From Ottelia alismoides (taxonomy: Eukaryota > Streptophyta > Magnoliopsida > Alismatales > Hydrocharitaceae): DNA of 64,000 nucleotides. The translations under genes were made by a program, and so were the position numbers. Under the pieces are notes generated by a model that worked only from the letters and a program-made list of their open reading frames with translations, made no database searches and had not been told where the DNA came from. This document shows positions 10,129 through 21,759 of this stretch, in pieces (within the stretch, counting starts at the first letter, position 1; each line of letters starts with the position of its first letter). The stretch covers positions 62,001 through 126,000 of the forward strand of contig JAZKJV010000087.1 of assembly GCA_037367405.1 (NCBI GenBank). Reading direction: 5' to 3'.

Positions 10129-11195
10129 TCATGTAAGTAAACTCTGATCGCCACATAGATGATGTGTGGCTCCCGAGTCCATAATCCAAGGTAAAGTAAC
10201 TGATCTACTACTGGTAAATGCAAGTATGCTACCTGTTGCACTGGTAGACGCAGACGCAGATGCAGCAGCATCAGATTGATTCTCAGCAGTGGGTGGTTGG
10301 CTAGATGGCGGAATAATGCCCCTTAGACGGGCAACTAGATCATGGAACCGCTGATCCAAAGAGGCAACAGATGGAGGTTCTATCTGCTCGGCGACTCGTA
10401 CAGATGCAGGAAATCCATGCTTAGAGTAGCATGTGTCTTCATTGTGTCCGACGCGATGGCAGTAGGTACATGTTGGCCGAGTACGACCTCCTCTGCCACG
10501 AGGTCCACGTCCACGGGTCTGATGATGAAATCCACGGCCCATGTTAGCGACCATGGCTGAAGTATTCTGATTTGTGGCCGTAGAAGGGACGGTGATGCGG
10601 CTCAGTCTGTGAAAGGCTTCCTCCATGGGAGGAATAGTAGAATCGGCCAAGATTTGGGATCGTACCGCCTCATACTCGGGATCAAGTGTAGCGAGGAAAA
10701 CACCCACCATAGTCGCATTCCGGTAGGTCTTCTGTTGCTCTGGCATGGCTGTCAGGGGCATGAAGCTGTATAGCTTCTCGAACATCCCTCGTAGGGATGT
10801 GTAGAGAGAATGTAGAGGGCGACCATTCTGCTTTATAGTGAATATATCATGCTGGAGTTGCAGAATCTTTGTCTCATTCATCGCTTGAGAGTATGTGGCC
10901 GCCAGAATATCCCACATGGCTTTGGTCGTGGGCTGATGTAGAATGTGCTTGGCTCGATCACCAAATTTCCAGATAACCAGACTTTGGCGTATGCATCATC
11001 GGCCTCCCATGAGGCATTGGCTCCAGTCTTCTCAGCAGGCTCTTCTTCGGTAAGAATGTGCTTCTTACCAGTTGACTTCATCATACACATGAACTGCATC
11101 GCCCACAGTTCATAGTTCGTACCATCCATCTTTACAATAGGCGCTGGACCACGAAAGGCGCCAATGGATAGAATATCTGCCTTGCTGTCTGACAT
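10129..11195 (-). pseudogene. Copia-2 gag-protease, frameshifted
   Basis: The N-terminal half (from MSDSKADILS at 11195) and the C-terminal half (10129-10917) lie in different frames. The shift is near 10945-10970, where a short stretch equivalent to IANDILHQPT is altered by an indel. The second half keeps the basic RGRG region, CCHC knuckle CTYCHRVGHNEDTC and protease site MDSGATHH. It ends at a TGA in place of Gly after DQSLLT. The intact form would be the structural Gag plus protease of a single polyprotein. Confidence 0.88.
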
Positions 11196-11238
11196 ACTGA
11201 AAACCGAAGACTGGAGCGACGGACTGAAGATAAGATTC

Positions 11239-11278
11239 GTCTACACAAACATAGACGGGTTTAGTTGCATGTGTAGAC
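11239..11278 (-). other. Leader stem-loop candidate, Copia-2
   Basis: Forty bases. The outer arms GTCTACACA and TGTGTAGAC can pair over 9 bp. It lies shortly upstream of the gag start at 11195, as in the sister copies. Confidence 0.6.
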
Positions 11279-11389
11279 CTCAAGCAACCAAACCCATTTA
11301 GTTGACGGTGTGCGCTTTAGAGATGTAGAGCTGATTCAAGGGCACACGCACAGAGCTCTAAGGTGCCCGCTGGATAGAACATGTATACG

Positions 11390-11600
11390 TTGAAGCGCAC
11401 AGGATGGCGCTGGAGCGCGCTGAAGCACGCAGGCGCGAGGTCGCGAGGGCACGAGTGCGCGCAGACGTGCAGGCGCGCGAGGGCGAGGGTGCAGGTGTGC
11501 AGGCGCGCAAGGGCGAGGGCGCAGGCACGCGGGCACACGCGCAGAGGCGCAGGGGGCGCGGGTATGCGCTGGCGGCGGAGAGAGAGAGGCACGCGGGTGG
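11390..11600 (-). repeat. GC-rich leader repeats of Copia-2
   Basis: Irregular repeats of GCGCGAGGGCGAGGGTGCAGG-like words between primer site and gag. The word set differs from Copia-1 and Copia-3 leaders, suggesting fast turnover. No credible coding sequence. Confidence 0.65.
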
Positions 11601-11658
11601 GGTAGGGATAGGATTAGGGTTTCGAGAACTCCGGTCTAGGACCGTCGCTCTGATACCA

Positions 11659-11802
11659 TGTTGGGAAAAATAGAAGAGTTGTTTATTCCATCAGCCCTAG
11701 GCTCTCTTATATAGGAGAGTAGTCTATGGGTAAATTACATAAAGCATACGGCAGAAAAGAAAAATAACAGAGAAATACAAAGAAAACTAATATATGTTTA
11801 CA
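11659..11802 (-). repeat. 5' LTR of Copia-2 (144 bp)
   Basis: Matches 6858-7001 except three bases. The inner end abuts the primer site TGGTATCAGAGCGACGGTCC on the minus strand (11639-11658), complementary to the 3' end of plant initiator-Met tRNA. Confidence 0.94.
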
Positions 11803-12236
11803 AACAACATATTTTCTCCCATAAATTCTTAGATCGTCTTTGAATGGAGAAATCATAATTCCTAGAAAATATCCAATTTATTAGGTCCTTGATCTTGAAA
11901 TCCTTAGCATGCCTTGCATTGAGTCTATCAATCTCAGCATCATCTTATGGGATGACTCTGACATCCATATAAACAATCAGAAGAACTAAGTTTTCTTGAT
12001 TTCTGCTTGATGAAGAGAGCATGATCCTTACTTCTTTTCTTTTATCCATGTTTATTTATCACTACTCGTAGGCGGTCAAACCAAGCATGAAACAATACAT
12101 ACAAAGATCTCTTTAATTTGCAGCGCTTGCTAGGTTTCTCATATCCATGAGGCATATGCATAAAGATTTCTTTTGTCTAAGATCTACATTAAAAAATGCA
12201 TTCGTATGGGGAGAAAGAATGAACGAATTGCATAGT
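11803..12236 (-). pseudogene. Old copia remnant, reverse transcriptase region (second part)
   Basis: Continuation of the remnant interrupted by Copia-2. Minus-strand translation around 12060-12160 gives a decayed form of the copia RT text (MPHGYEKPSK, CKLKRSLY, HAWFDRL), matching the family pattern MxQPxGF then CxLxKALYGLKQSPRAWF. Heavily mutated; no usable frame. Confidence 0.65.
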
Positions 12237-12402
12237 GTGAAACCCAAGAGAACCAAAAAAGAGAAAATAAATAAATTTCCGATATAGCGCGAAACCCTAG
12301 AGAGCCAAAAAAGAAAAAAAATGCAAAAAGGACCCCGAAGGGTTACATGACTCAATAAATAAAAAAAGAGAAATAGCACAATAATAAAATAACTCTAACA
12401 TA
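12237..12402 (-). repeat. Probable 3' LTR of old copia-2 remnant
   Basis: The right border is likely ...CTCTAACA at about 12402. It is followed by a degenerate polypurine tract and by the typical end of a copia pol (complement of CTCAAGTTGGAGCATAT), cut at 12437 by NA-1. The left border is approximate. It contains a duplicated GAAACCC(A/T)AGAGA(A/G)CC word. Confidence 0.5.
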
Positions 12403-12437
12403 CTATCTCAAGTTGGAGCATATCTATCAATCATGCA

Positions 12438-12750
12438 TGTTAGGAAACGGATAATGCAGAAGCGTAATATCAGATATATATAATAAACATTAAGGAACAC
12501 TAGGATTTTTATGTGGAACTCTACTCCCTATGGAGCGGGATGAGACCACGGGAGAACGCTTCAAAGGGCTGATGTGTTCATTGAACTTTCTCTCATCTGA
12601 TACAATGGGTATGGGACTTCTTATATAGCCCCCACAGACCCTCCAAGTCCCACAGATAGTAGATGTGGGACTAAACCACTGGATATGGTAATTGGACCCT
12701 GGAGGGATCCAATTACCCATCTACACAAGACTGACTCATATGCTCCAACA
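12438..12750 (-). repeat. 3' LTR of NA-1 (313 bp)
   Basis: Pairs with 14675-14987. It shares with the NA-2 and NA-3 LTRs the block that reads, on the element strand, GATGGGTAA...GGATCC and CATCCCGCTCC. Confidence 0.88.
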
Positions 12751-14674
12751 CTCCCCCTTAAGCTGGAGCGTGCAATGCTCAACTTAGACAAACAGAAAGA
12801 AATCTCAAACTCACAATACAAGACACTACCGACAATATCAACTCAATGCATACTCTACTGTCGGGTGTTGTCGAGGATGTTATTTCTTATGTTGTGCAGG
12901 TGAGGAGGAACAAACGGACTGTAGTGTGGGTCGAACTGGGTCTCCTTGTCAGAGAACGTATACTATGTATTGTGCCTGTCAGAGTCACTAAAACCAGAAT
13001 GAGTCTCCCATCGGAGTACTCTGGCCTGCCACATGTAGAAGACTGAATCATGTGGACAACTGCTCCATCTCTGAAGGGTCGAACTGAAAAAACGTGAAAA
13101 ACATCCTCGTCGGAATCCACAGTCACTGGAGAATGGAGTCTAAAAAGTCTCCTCATCGGAAAATTGAGTCTCACTCATATTGGCTCAGAGAATGGGATGT
13201 CTACTCTGGACTCCCTATGAAACCACATGAAAACCCTAACCTACATGGCATAGAGAATGAGAACTCTATTATGGAGTCCATATGGATCACAAGAAAACCC
13301 TGAGACCAAAAACAAAGATAGGGACGACACAAATAATAATCGCAAACTTGTGCGAATCAAACTGAAGACTCGGAACCAATTTAAACATCAAGTCTGAATC
13401 TAGCCTGTAGAGTCTGACAATACGGCCTGGAGAATCTGAATCTGGATCTAACCTATAACTCTACACAATACTTCCACTTTCTCCCATACTTATTGGAAAA
13501 CAATAATATCGACAAAATTGGGAGAAGACAAGAAAATGGGGGAAACAAATAAATGACATAAGCCGATCCCATATTTTTTTCAACTTTTCTTCTCGTAATT
13601 TTTTTCCTTTTTTATCTCGGCTATTTCTTCTTCTTCTTTTTATAGTCATCTCCTTTTTTTCTTGGCTATTTCCCCCTTTTTTAATATAGCCGACTCATCA
13701 TTTTTTAAAAGAGTACGTTTTTTTCCTTTTTTTGTACATGCCTCCTTTTTTTCAAAACAAATTCGTGTCCCAAATAGGGCCCAAAGCATGCAGCATCCTT
13801 CTTTTTTTTAATTTAACGCATGTAGCATCCCCTTTGAAAGAGGCATTGGGCCCAAAAGAAACTCAAACTTAGGGTTCCCCGATAGGAACCCCCCTTCCAT
13901 CTCCGCTTCCCATGACTGGGAATGGTGATGGAGAGGATCGCCTAGAGGAGTAGCCCTCTTGCACCGTTCGAAGGAGTGCATGGAGATCATGGTGCTTCGC
14001 ATGCCTGGAAGGAGCACCACCTGGACAGAGGTGTCATGCTCTTCGAGGCCTGGAAAGAGGTAGGCACCGCTGCCCGGGCACTACCGCCTAGGGGTATCGC
14101 GCAAGGTTGGAGGGTGACGCAAGGAGCAGCATATGATGCATGGAGTAGATGATGCGACTAGAATCTCAACTCTTGGGAGGCAATGACGCTAGGGAAACCC
14201 ATCGCCCCTTGTTGGGGCTCCGTGCAGTGTGCTCATTGGGTATTACTGGAGTATGGTTTAGGGCTCAGTCGATGTTGATCTGCGTGATGGAGGTTACGCC
14301 CTTGAGGTGCAATGCGAAGTTGATTTTGTAGAGCGCAATGCATGGAGTCTGGAGGATTGATTGGTGGAACTGCCTAGAACTTGGAGTTCCAAAAAAAATC
14401 CTAGCTTTTTTCGATGATGACAAATCTCCAGAACTCGTGACTAAGATGCTTTATGCCGCACGAAATTATAAAGATCTCCAGAACTGTGACGTCGACAAAT
14501 CTCGAATGCGCATTGATTACAAACATGAAGATAAATCTTTAGAATAATCCTTAAGAATAATGAAGTATCAAATCCTGACCAAATCGTGAATTAGGGTTTC
14601 TATAACTGAATTTCGAATCTTGAACATAAACAAAGAACATAAAATCCTCGAGAATCAAACCTGCTCTAATACCA

Positions 14675-14987
14675 TGTTAGAAAACAAAGAATGCGGAAGC
14701 ATAATAACAGAGATATAAAATAAACATTAAGGAACACCAAGATTTTTACCTGGAACCCTACTCCCTAAGGAGCAGGATGAAACCATGGGAGAATGCCTCA
14801 AAGAGTTGATGTGTTCAATGAACTTTCTCCCATCCGATACAATGAGTTTGGAGCTTTTTATATAGCCCCCACTGACCCTCCAAGTCCTACAGATAGTAGA
14901 TGTGGGATTAAACCGCTGGATGTGATAATTGGACCTTGAAGGGATCCAATTACCCATCTACACAAGAGTAATGCATATAATCCAACA
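14675..14987 (-). repeat. 5' LTR of NA-1 (313 bp)
   Basis: Pairs with 12438-12750 with scattered substitutions. It is followed on the element strand by the tRNA-iMet-like primer site. Confidence 0.88.
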
Positions 14988-16380
14988 ATGCCCAACTTAA
15001 AAATCATGAACAAAAGGCGTTTCTTTGATAATGCCTTCATGAACACATCTGCAAGCTAAAGATCTATGGAGATATGAGAGTTCTGATCTTTCCTCATATT
15101 GCATCTCAAAGGAAGTGACAAACAACTTCAATGTTCTTAGTGCACTTATGAAATACTGAATTGATGGCAACGTATGTAGTAGACTTGTCACAATATAAAG
15201 GTACAATACTAGCAAGAAGTCCAAGCTCCTGTAGAAAAGAGACTAGCCAGGTAATCTCATAAGTGGCATGGGACATTGCCATGTACTCTACATTTGCACT
15301 CGATCTAGAAATCATTGTTTACTTCTTGATTTTCCATCAACAAGGTTGCTGCCAACAAACATAACATAGCTTGTAATGGATCGTCGATCCTCAAGTGAAC
15401 TAGTATAATCTACATCTGCATAAGCGGTGACATCAGTGTGACAATTGACGTTGTAGAAGAGACCTCGTCCTAGAAATTCCTTCAAATATCGAAGGATCAA
15501 AAGAACATCATGTCAATGATTGTTAAGAGGTCTCTCCATGTATCGGCTGGCTTAACTCATACCATGCGATATAGTAAGCCTAGCAATAGCGAGATAGATC
15601 AGTTTGCCCAACAGACTTCTATATCGTGTGTAGTATCCCCAAAATCAGGATCTGCGGATGTAGCATGTTTCTGCAACTCTAGTAGGATTCTAAGTGGTTA
15701 CATCCAAATAAACCAGCCTCTGTTAGAATATCTAGGCAGTACTTCTATTGTAATAGACGTAATTCCTCTGTAGTGCATATCACCTCAATATTGAGGAAGT
15801 ATCGAAGTTGATCAAGGTCCTTGGTGACAAACACCTTCTAGAGAAAGGCTTTAGTCTCTAGAATACATGCTTCATTATCACTAGTAACCACCATATCATC
15901 AACAAAGACATCTAGTATCACAGTGCCATTGGATCGCTTTCTAATGAACACAGAATAATCAGATGTTGTCCTTTGGAAGTAAAGAGAGACGATCTCAGTG
16001 GTAAGCCTGCCAAACCAAGCTTGTGGACAGTACTTTATGTCATAGATGGTTTTATAGAGTCGGCATACATGCTCCCCCTCGACAGAGTAACCCGATGGTT
16101 GCATCATATCGACCTCCTCTCGAGGTCACTTGATAAAAAGGCATTCTTCACATCAAGCTAAAAGATTGGCCAATTGTTGTGGACTGCAACTGAGAAAATA
16201 GTACGAATTGATCCCGTCCTAGCTACAGGAGACAATGTCTCAAAGTAGTCCACTCCATACGTTTGAGTGTTCCCTTTGCCACAATCCTAGCCTTTAGCCT
16301 ATCAATAGAACCAGCAAAAGACGGTTTGGTTGTAAATGCCCGGCGGTAGGCAACATGCTTGATATATGTAGGACACAACA
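14988..16380 (-). pseudogene. Old copia-2 remnant: RNase H and reverse transcriptase
   Basis: Decayed copia pol from a lineage different from the young family. RNase H pieces (MILRYLKEF, TDVTAYADVDY, ISRSSANVEYMAM) lie at 15100-15500. A reverse-transcriptase piece (QPSGYSVEGEHVCRLYK, CPQAWFGRL, FVDDMVV) lies at 15838-16107, and the RGFTQTYGVDY region is degenerate near 16200-16300. Stops and frameshifts throughout. The piece left of NA-1 (12403-12437) is its C-terminal end. Confidence 0.8.
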
Positions 16381-16439
16381 CAAGTGGAAGATGGTTGAAA
16401 AGATGACAGAAGACTGTTGTTTCTAGTCAAGTAAGTAGA

Positions 16440-16560
16440 CACACCGAAGTCAATGATTCAGGTTGGTGTTGGGTAGCGCATGGACGATGTTGAGTAGCAT
16501 TGAGTAGCGCATGGACGGTATTGGGTAGCGTTGGGTATCGCTTACGCGGTGCCTGGGCAA
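16440..16560. repeat. Short imperfect GTTGGGTAGCG repeats
   Basis: Five or six imperfect copies of a word like TGTTGGGTAGCGCATGGACG lie between the copia remnant and the LINE tail. The unit length is irregular. No gene is visible from 16400 to 16700. Confidence 0.5.
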
Positions 16561-16699
16561 CATTGTGTCCGTCCGTGCGGCATTATAATAGCATTGGGGA
16601 ACCCACCGAGTCCTCGTGCAGGACCTTTAGATGAGGAAGACGGGTCTGCATAAGGCTCGAGGAGGATAGAGGCTGGTGTTGATAGTCGGTTTTAGATAC

Positions 16700-17770
16700 A
16701 AGCCTCTTTTTTTAGACCAAAAAAGGAGGAGACACTCAGTGGTGTTCGCCCCAAATTTTATTTAAATATAGCAAAGAAAGACAAAGAGAAACAGTAGCAA
16801 AACGCTAATTAAAGGTCCCAATCACCCACCAATCTTGCGGAGTGTACCCAAATATTTTCCTTATAGAACCTTTGCCCAGAAAAAAGGAGCGCATTTCTGC
16901 CCAGCCACAAGGCCCAGATAATAGCAATAGGTCTAATTAGCTCCCGCCGGGGTCTATTCCTGTTTCTCACCAAGGAGCTGCAAAAAGAGGCCAGGTCTGT
17001 CGTGCACGTCCAAGCCAGATCAGCCCGCCCCATATCGGATACGTTTTTGCATATTTGAAGAACATGTGTTCAAGGGTCTCAATCGCGTCATCGCACATGA
17101 GACATCTATCAGAGATGGAGCCTAGAAGCCTAGCACAGCGATCCCTCGTCATCAGTTTTTGCCTTCTAAACAACCACAGAAAAAATCCAATACACTCAGG
17201 GAGGCCCAGACTCCAAAGGAAGGCGCAATCCAGAAGCAAATCGTCCGAGCGCGACGGGGGCAGTCTGCATATCGCCCCAAAAGCCATCTTGACCGAGAAG
17301 TTGCCCTTAAGCCACACCCAATGGTCTCTTCCCACAGACGCTCTTCCCACCTCCTTCAAAGAATCCAGCACCAGTAGAAATTCCTCGAGGTGTTGGTCCG
17401 AAAAATTTGTGGAGAAAGTGGGGAACCAATTACCATCCAACCAGTAAGATGCAACAGACGCATTCTTATCAGTAGCCAAAGCGAAAAGGCGTGGGAAACA
17501 CGTACTCAGGGGCCCCCCATCTGTACAAACACCAGTCCAGAAAGCGAAGGATTCCCCGTTGCCGAGCACCAGCCTGAACAACGAGCGATGACGGGAAAAG
17601 ATCTCCATCATCCCCTTCCATAATGGCGTGGGAGACCTCACACAAACTTCAGGCTGCGGCGACGCACCAAGCACATCATAAATACGCAAAAGGCTGCAGC
17701 AAATATCTTCACCAGGGCCCCAGACTCTGCTTTCCCGTTTCAAAAGCAGGGCCTCATTCATGGGGTTACT
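16700..17770 (-). pseudogene. LINE-A fragment (RT C-terminus and zf-RVT)
   Basis: Minus-strand open stretch encoding the end of a plant L1-type LINE ORF2. It includes NEALLLKRESRVWGPGED, the VLGNGESFAFWTG block and a zinc-binding reverse-transcriptase-associated domain (KMAFGAICR ... FLWLFRRQKLMTRDRCARLLG ... CLMCDDAIETLEHMFF). The frame breaks at about 16967 and continues in another frame to 16809. A 3' untranslated tail with A-runs follows to about 16700. The 5' part is missing; the element ends where the oppositely oriented LINE-B begins. Confidence 0.8.
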
Positions 17771-17785
17771 TCCAGCCGCAACATA

Positions 17786-18671
17786 GTGTTCGTCAAGGTT
17801 GTCACCCGGTGCCTCTTCCTTTTGTTCTTGCAAATGATGCCTTGTCGATTATGGTAGATCGTGTGACCACGGGTGTGGGGAGGGGGCATTGCGATTACTT
17901 TAAGGAGGAGATTTTTGTTCCCATTTTTTAGTACATGAATGACACGATCCTCTTTACGGAAGGTGGCGCCGATAGTTGCACAGGTTTGTCGGTGGTTTTA
18001 AACATTTTCAGAGGTGTGTCTAGGTTGAGGCATAACATGCTTAAGTCAGAGTTCATTCCTTTTGACTTGGTGGACGCGGAGATTTAGTTGTGTGTTGGTT
18101 GATTGAATTCATCATGCAGGGATTTACCGTTGAGTTACCTTTCCACTGGTGGCTGGAAAGATACACTTGGCAGATAGGCTACAGGTGATTGAGAAGATGG
18201 AGCAAAGTCTGGCAGGGTGGAAGTCTGTTTGCTTGCCCAGGGTTGGCAGGTTGGTGTTGTTGCATTCGATTCTATCTGTAATTCCTATTTTTTCATGTCT
18301 TCTGGGCAACTACATGTGGGGGTGCGAAAGAGGCTTGAGAGCATCATGAGGTGGTTTTTCTGGTCATCATCTGGACAATCAAACAGGTTTCCTTTAGTGG
18401 ATTGGAAGACGATCTCCAGCTCGAAGAATAATGGAGGCCTTGGGATGTGTAGTTTATAGGAGATGAATAAGGCCTTGCTTAGCAAGTGAATTGCATGTAT
18501 TTGGGGGTAATTGTGACAATTTGGTTTGCAATCTGATATGAAGAATCTATGTGTTAGGACTTCCATTTCCTAGTCTCATAGTTCTTGGTCTCGCACCTTC
18601 ATACTTTTGGAGAGGCATTTGTAGTGCGGTGCAGGAGATCCACCTGTTTTCTAGATCTATTGTTGGGGGCG
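17786..18671 (+). pseudogene. LINE-B fragment, reverse transcriptase (first part)
   Basis: Plus-strand L1-type LINE RT, decayed. It starts with a form of the LRQGDPLSPFLFVLA motif (VRQGCHPVPLPFVLANDALS, 17793-17855). A degenerate catalytic box follows (YMNDTILF in place of FADDTLLF, about 17932-17956), then LKSEFIPF, GWKSVCLPRVGRLVLLHS and the WWG-like DWKTISSSKNNGGLGM block. Multiple frameshifts. It is interrupted at 18671 by a gypsy LTR and resumes at 27463. Confidence 0.75.
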
Positions 18672-20774
18672 TGTAACATCCGGTTTCCAACCAAACCCAA
18701 ACCCGATCCGATTTGGATCCGATTAACCCAATAAAGTTGTTGGGCAATGCCAAACAACTTTAAACGATCCATTTATCGTGAATCAAAAGTCGTTCAGGCG
18801 AAATCGACCAAAAATCGGTTGCATCGTAATGCATGCCGCGAAAAAGCCGCGATATAAATTCGGAAACCGTGAAACAAACCAAGACCGGCATAAGATCCGA
18901 TTCGACGAAACAAGACCAACGGATTCGACCATTCGTCAATCGGAGATCGTTTGATATTTTAAATTCACAAAATTTAAAACCAAAACCGTATCTCGAAAAT
19001 TCGGGTATTCAAAACCCGATCGAAAGTATATCAATATTATACTCATATTGATCGTTGTCCAGAGACGATCAAATCAAGATATTTTGCGTCAAAATCCGAA
19101 GCTCGAGGCGCATATGCAACCAACTTTAAGTTGATAGAGTTTTGGTAAAAGAAAATAATAAAATAATAAAAGATATATATTTATTAAATTCTGAACTGCA
19201 CAGACAGTGCCATTAAAAAATTATTATCTCATTAATTCTCTTTAACAGCCACCATTGGTAGCCTTTTAGCTCTCTTCCACTTGGCCTTTATTCCCAATCC
19301 ATTTGGCAAACTATCAAGGCCTTTGCATGCCTATATAATTCCACCCCCACCCTTCTATTTCTCCATCTTTTCAGCGAGAGAGAGAGAGAGTTTGGTGCTC
19401 CCTTTCTACCACCGTTGGAGATCTCAGGGCTGGAAGCTTAGAGGACCCTGGAGCCCCTGCAAGTTGGCACTGCTGCAGCTATTTCAGCAGTCCATTGCTG
19501 CTGATTGAAGGATTCTTTGAAGCTTCCATTTCAGTCATGTTCCCTTCTCATAAAGCTGCTGCTACATCCCCGACTGCAGCCCTCCCTCCAGCACTGTTCA
19601 TCTACTCCAAGTTTTCCGAGAGCAATCTAAATATGTACTATCCCCTCACTTTTCCTCATTGCTGCCATGTGTGTTTATTACCTTTGATTTTGTACAATCC
19701 TCCTTCCCATTCCTTGCTGCCATGCATGAATATCTTAAACCTCATTTTGTTGCTTTTCTTCCCAATGAAAGCTACATGCACGTTAATATTATAAATTAGA
19801 AGTCAAAGTACAATAGCATTTCCATATTCTTGTTGCTGTTATGAAATTCTAAAGATCAACATGCATAAGTTAAAACCATCTGACTAATTTCCATGAGTTT
19901 TTTTCTTTCTACACATTTTCAATTTTTTTTCATGATAGTGCACCTTATTTCCTTCCCCTTTCTGCTAAGGTATGTATCTACAATCTGTTAAATGGAAACC
20001 TTATTTATGGTTGTTATTGCCAGTGGAACTAATGTCCTAACGAATACATTAGTCGTTTTAGTTTTTCCATCCTGGATACACATGCATTTCCTATCTAATC
20101 TTTCAAGATTTTTTTATCACGGGTTGTAGGCGAATTCTAGGCATTATTTAGTTATCAGAATCTATTCAGTTCTAAGTTATTTTCTTTTCCAAACTGGACT
20201 GAATGTTTCAGTAATATTTAATCTTTCTCAAATTCAACAGAATTCAATTTAATCACTTCATCGTGAAAACATCTCTATATGTAGTAGTAGTGTATGGATC
20301 TTAACTATGTCGATGTTTTGCAGAGTACTGCTGATGCACCTGATTGGAATCAAATATCTTACGATATAATGAGATCTATGATATTAGTGAGTGCAAAATT
20401 GTAGAATAATATAGACAATGCTTAGTAATATAATTGAAATATTAATTAGAAATGTCACACGAATTAAGTCAATAAAGTACATATCTTCATAACATATTAA
20501 TGTATATGTAAAAAAAAATCCATGGTCCCATTGTGAACAGTACTTTACTTCCATTAAAGAAAGGGATGCTTAGTACTGTAGACTAGTCTTTTGAATCAAC
20601 AACCACTTATTGGAACGTTGAGTCTTGCTTTTGATCTTTCAATTACAGTACATACATATCTTGGATCAAGGACTCGGTCAATAGATTAGTTGGTTGGTGT
20701 ATCCTTTTTAGCTTGATGATGGATATTGACACAGATAAATGGTTCGAGGAGCATCATCAAGAATTGATAATTAT

Positions 20775-21235
20775 GAACGCCGGTCATGGTGACCCTTACA
20801 CCTGATCGTGCGAGTGCGGGTGACCCTCAACTGGGTGGGAGATAGGAAGCCCAGTTCGGGCAACGGCCGCCAAGTGCGCGGGTCTAGGATCCCGGTCTTT
20901 TCCCGATTGTATGCGAGCTCGCAGTGTTTTTACGCCTCGTTGGGATCCCGACTTTAGACCATTCCGCTGACCCTTTGTTTTAGGATACCCAGGCGGGGGA
21001 TCCTCGGTTTTCAGTTTTACGTACGAGCTCGTTCGCCTGTACTAGTCGGGCCGTTTTTCTAAGCGACTTTTCCGGAGAGTCTCTCACCCGTCTCAGTGGC
21101 GTAGTTTTGGAGTAGACCTATCCCTCTATTGGACCGCACTTCCAATGAGAGGGCGAGACGGAAGAACCCTTTTGTTGGCTACTTCACCGCTTGAGTTTTT
21201 CTTTCGCCAACAGACTTGGCGATTCTACATCCAGA
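20775..21235 (+). repeat. GC-rich conserved block in Gypsy-1 LTR
   Basis: A GC-rich island in an otherwise AT-rich LTR. It is closely similar to 57780-58215 in Gypsy-2, including GGCCGCCAAGTGCGCGGG, CGCCTCGTTGGGATCCC and CCCGTCTCAGTGGCG. Conservation above the surrounding LTR suggests a functional role, but the role is unknown. Confidence 0.6.
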
Positions 21236-21602
21236 TCATCCATATCTAAATCTACATCATCTAGAGTTACATCTGAGATAGTTGCACTTGAGGTTTGAAG
21301 GGATTACAATTAAACTTGAGTAAATGGAAGTGATTATAATCTGATTCGAAATTCCTATAAGCTAGTGGACGTGTTGGGAACTTAGTTAGGATGCATTATA
21401 CAACACCGCATGCCTACGGAGGCACCCCAATCCTAAGACATTCCCCAAGTCTTAGAGTCATAGTGTGAGGTTGCACACTAACCAAGACCACAGACTATCC
21501 GCTAGACTTAAGAATCTGAATAAATCAAGAAACCATTCCAATCTCAAACTTTTCCATCATCACTCACAAACATGATCTCTGAAGAAAATGATGATATATA
21601 CT

Positions 21603-21752
21603 TGTTGGGAAAAGTGAATGGTTTGTTTATTCCATGAACCCTAGGCTCTCTTATATAGGAGACTAGCCTATGGGTAAATTACATAAAGCATACTATGAAG
21701 AAAACAAAATAGAGAAAAGGTACAGATACTACTACTATTGTATGCGTTAACA
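21603..21752 (-). repeat. 3' LTR of Copia-3 (150 bp)
   Basis: TGTTGGG...GTTAACA; pairs with 26631-26780. Confidence 0.94.
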
Positions 21753-21759
21753 CTCCCCC

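Larger units (their letters stand above)
6858..11802 (-). mobile_element. Copia-2, complete Ty1/copia element (4945 bp)
   Basis: Bounded by two 144-bp LTRs (6858-7001 and 11659-11802) that differ at three positions by eye. The target duplication is aacga at 6853-6857 and aacaa at 11803-11807, one mismatch. Order on the minus strand: LTR, tRNA-iMet primer site (11639-11658), GC-rich leader, gag, pol, polypurine tract (complement of CTCCCCCTC at 7002-7010), LTR. Gag is frameshifted and one stop separates gag from pol, so the copy is not autonomous although pol is intact. It is inserted in an older copia remnant. Confidence 0.96.
12438..14987 (-). mobile_element. NA-1, non-autonomous LTR retrotransposon (2550 bp)
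   Basis: Two 313-bp LTRs (12438-12750 and 14675-14987) with TGTTAG...CAACA ends. The target duplication is atgca at 12433-12437 and atgcc at 14988-14992, one mismatch. A primer site (TGGTATTAGAGC on the minus strand, just below 14675) and a polypurine tract (complement of CTCCCCCTTAAG at 12751) are present. The interior has no Gag or Pol similarity. It shares long stretches with NA-2 and NA-3, for example the text around 13060-13200. It is inserted in an old copia remnant and must have moved with proteins supplied in trans. Confidence 0.9.

Noticed and set aside
16700..18671. A single LINE with a twin-priming inversion
   Set aside because: Both arms lead into their own zf-RVT/3' end, which a single twin-primed insertion would not give.
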